Assembly: GCA_946480815.1 (NCBI GenBank)
Contig: CAMLLB010000040.1
Span: forward strand, 1 to 38,282
Direction of reading: 5' to 3'
DNA length: 38,282 nt
DNA from: an uncultured Flavobacteriales bacterium
GTDB lineage: Bacteria; Bacteroidota; Bacteroidia; Flavobacteriales; Crocinitomicaceae
The notes below the pieces were generated by a model. That model worked only from the letters and a program-made list of their open reading frames with translations, ran no database searches and was not told where the DNA came from. Positions 37,136 to 38,282 of this stretch are shown piece after piece (the stretch's first letter is position 1; every line of letters starts with the position of its first letter). Position numbers and translations under genes: made by a program.

Positions 37136-38282
37136 ATGAACAAATTTGATCAGCAAACACTTCACGATTTAGAATTTAACCAAATCAGGGAATGGTTGGC
37201 TGCGTTTAGTATTGGGGCTACAGCTCAAAGCCGATTGGAACAATTGACTCCAAACAACGATTTTGATGCCATCGAATTTGAACTGCTCCGGCTGAACGAA
37301 TTCAAACGCATTCGGGTAGAAGGAGAATCTTTTCCGGCATTGGATTTTGAAGAACTGCTTGCCGAGATCAAATTACTGCCGATTCATAATGCGGTTTTAC
37401 AACAGGAAGGTTTTGTACGGATCACCCGCGCTTCGGAGCTGGTGAATCACATGCTCCATTTCTTTGACAAGCGTTCACAGGATTTCCCGAATCTGTTCGC
37501 ATTATTGAGCAACGTTTATTTCACACGTGAACTGATTGAAGCCATTGAAAAGGTTTTTGACCGAAGAGGACAAATCAAGGACGATGCTTCCCCTGAATTA
37601 TTTGCGATCAGGCAACAAATTGCCAAGTTGCGCAACCAGATTAACCGCAATTTCGATAAGGAAATGCGCAGGTACCTGAAAGAAGGATTGCTTGGAGACA
37701 CCAAAGAAGCATTTATCAATGAACGACGCGTCCTGACCGTTCAATCAAGCCACAAGCGAAAGATCGGAGGAATGGTGGTCGGATCTTCTAAAACCGGGAG
37801 TTTAACGTTCATTGAACCGGCTATCAATATTCCGTTGAATAACGAACTGGAAATGTCCCTGGATGATGAACGAAAAGAGATTTTCCGGATTCTCCAGGAG
37901 TTAACGCGGGAAATTGCACATCATCTTCCTTTGATCGAAGCATACCAGGAATTATTGACCGAATTTGACTTCATCAATGCCAAAACCAAACTGGCTCTTG
38001 ACCTGAACGCTAACCTGCCGGGAATTGTCCGAAATACACGGATTGAATTAATCGATGCCTTTCACCCGATTCTTTGGAAAACGAACAAGGCACTTGGAAA
38101 GGTAACGCTTCCTCAAAGTCTGATCCTGGATGCCAACAGCAGAATGCTCGTCATTTCAGGACCAAATGCCGGTGGAAAGTCTATCACTTTAAAGACTATC
38201 GGGCTGTTGCAGATCATGCTGCAAGCCGGATTATTAATCCCTGTACATGAAAACAGCAAGTTTTGTTTCTTCCAGCAGGTAC
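37136..38282 (+). CDS. mutS2: MutS2 family protein, N-terminal part (runs off right edge)
   Basis: About 382 residues are visible, with no stop. The start is ATG (MNKFDQQTLHDLEFNQIREWLAAF), the family's N-terminal pattern. The core helical/clamp region includes FINERRVLTVQSSHKRKIGGMVVGSSKTGSLTFIEP. The ATPase begins with the Walker A ISGPNAGGKSITLKTIGLLQ about 30 residues before the edge. MutS2 lacks the mismatch-recognition domain of MutS and acts in suppression of recombination or ribosome-collision rescue. Its C-terminal Smr domain would lie beyond the window and cannot be confirmed. Confidence 0.92.
   Translation, partial: MNKFDQQTLHDLEFNQIREWLAAFSIGATAQSRLEQLTPNNDFDAIEFELLRLNEFKRIRVEGESFPALDFEELLAEIKLLPIHNAVLQQEGFVRITRASELVNHMLHFFDKRSQDFPNLFALLSNVYFTRELIEAIEKVFDRRGQIKDDASPELFAIRQQIAKLRNQINRNFDKEMRRYLKEGLLGDTKEAFINERRVLTVQSSHKRKIGGMVVGSSKTGSLTFIEPAINIPLNNELEMSLDDERKEIFRILQELTREIAHHLPLIEAYQELLTEFDFINAKTKLALDLNANLPGIVRNTRIELIDAFHPILWKTNKALGKVTLPQSLILDANSRMLVISGPNAGGKSITLKTIGLLQIMLQAGLLIPVHENSKFCFFQQV

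Overview
The window looks like a chromosomal segment of a Flavobacteriales bacterium, most likely Crocinitomicaceae and close to Fluviicola. This is inferred from family content, not from a search. The supporting signs are a type IX secretion (T9SS) C-terminal domain on large Ig-repeat proteins, GWxTD and DUF4374 proteins, a TonB-dependent receptor with a CarboxypepD_reg-like N-terminus, TAnnTTTG-type -7 promoter elements, and the near absence of Shine-Dalgarno sequences. Most of the segment is ordinary core and surface-protein content. No prophage, CRISPR array, rRNA operon or classical IS transposase was seen.

Layout. 1-3.2 kb: the 3' end of a gene with an ATLF-like (lethal-factor-type) metallopeptidase tail, a CpXC-domain protein, csaA, then a minus-strand DinB-like gene, a Crp/Fnr regulator and an NTF2-like protein. 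3.3-5.1 kb: an Fpg/Nei-type glycosylase and an exported ComEC-like metallo-beta-lactamase-fold hydrolase. 5.15-5.7 kb: tRNA-Ser(UGA), its terminator, and a second terminator beside a decayed tRNA 3' half. 5.7-9.5 kb: GWxTD protein, family 2 glycosyltransferase, DUF1801 protein, YjiK/SdiA-regulated-like protein. 9.6-14.3 kb (minus): outer membrane protein, DUF4374 lipoprotein and TonB-dependent receptor. The last two resemble the XusB/XusA xenosiderophore pair. 14.5-16.9 kb: sterol-desaturase-family protein, methyltransferase, DUF1304 fusion. 16.9-19.5 kb: a GxxExxY gene inside CACGAAG-type repeats, aroQ, xerD, and a 220-bp tandem repeat that restarts inside the 3' end of xerD. 19.5-27.7 kb (minus): HTH regulator, secreted protein, and a duplicated two-gene unit (small coiled-coil exported protein plus about 760-residue T9SS Ig-repeat protein). 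27.8-36.9 kb (mostly minus): rimO, lgt, trhO, a four-helix-bundle gene between heptanucleotide arrays, the so-called asparagine synthetase B protein, dnaB, an outer membrane beta-barrel gene and exodeoxyribonuclease III. The right edge carries the first 1.1 kb of mutS2.

The least explained structure is in the spacers. Two small gene families (GxxExxY and four-helix-bundle/23S-IVS type) each sit between short-period repeat arrays. One spacer carries three inverted repeats interleaved in A-B-C-A'-B'-C' order. The end of xerD is re-copied downstream. Together these suggest that small repeat-bounded cassettes move through this genome without a recognised transposase. That reading is inference; the repeats themselves are directly visible.
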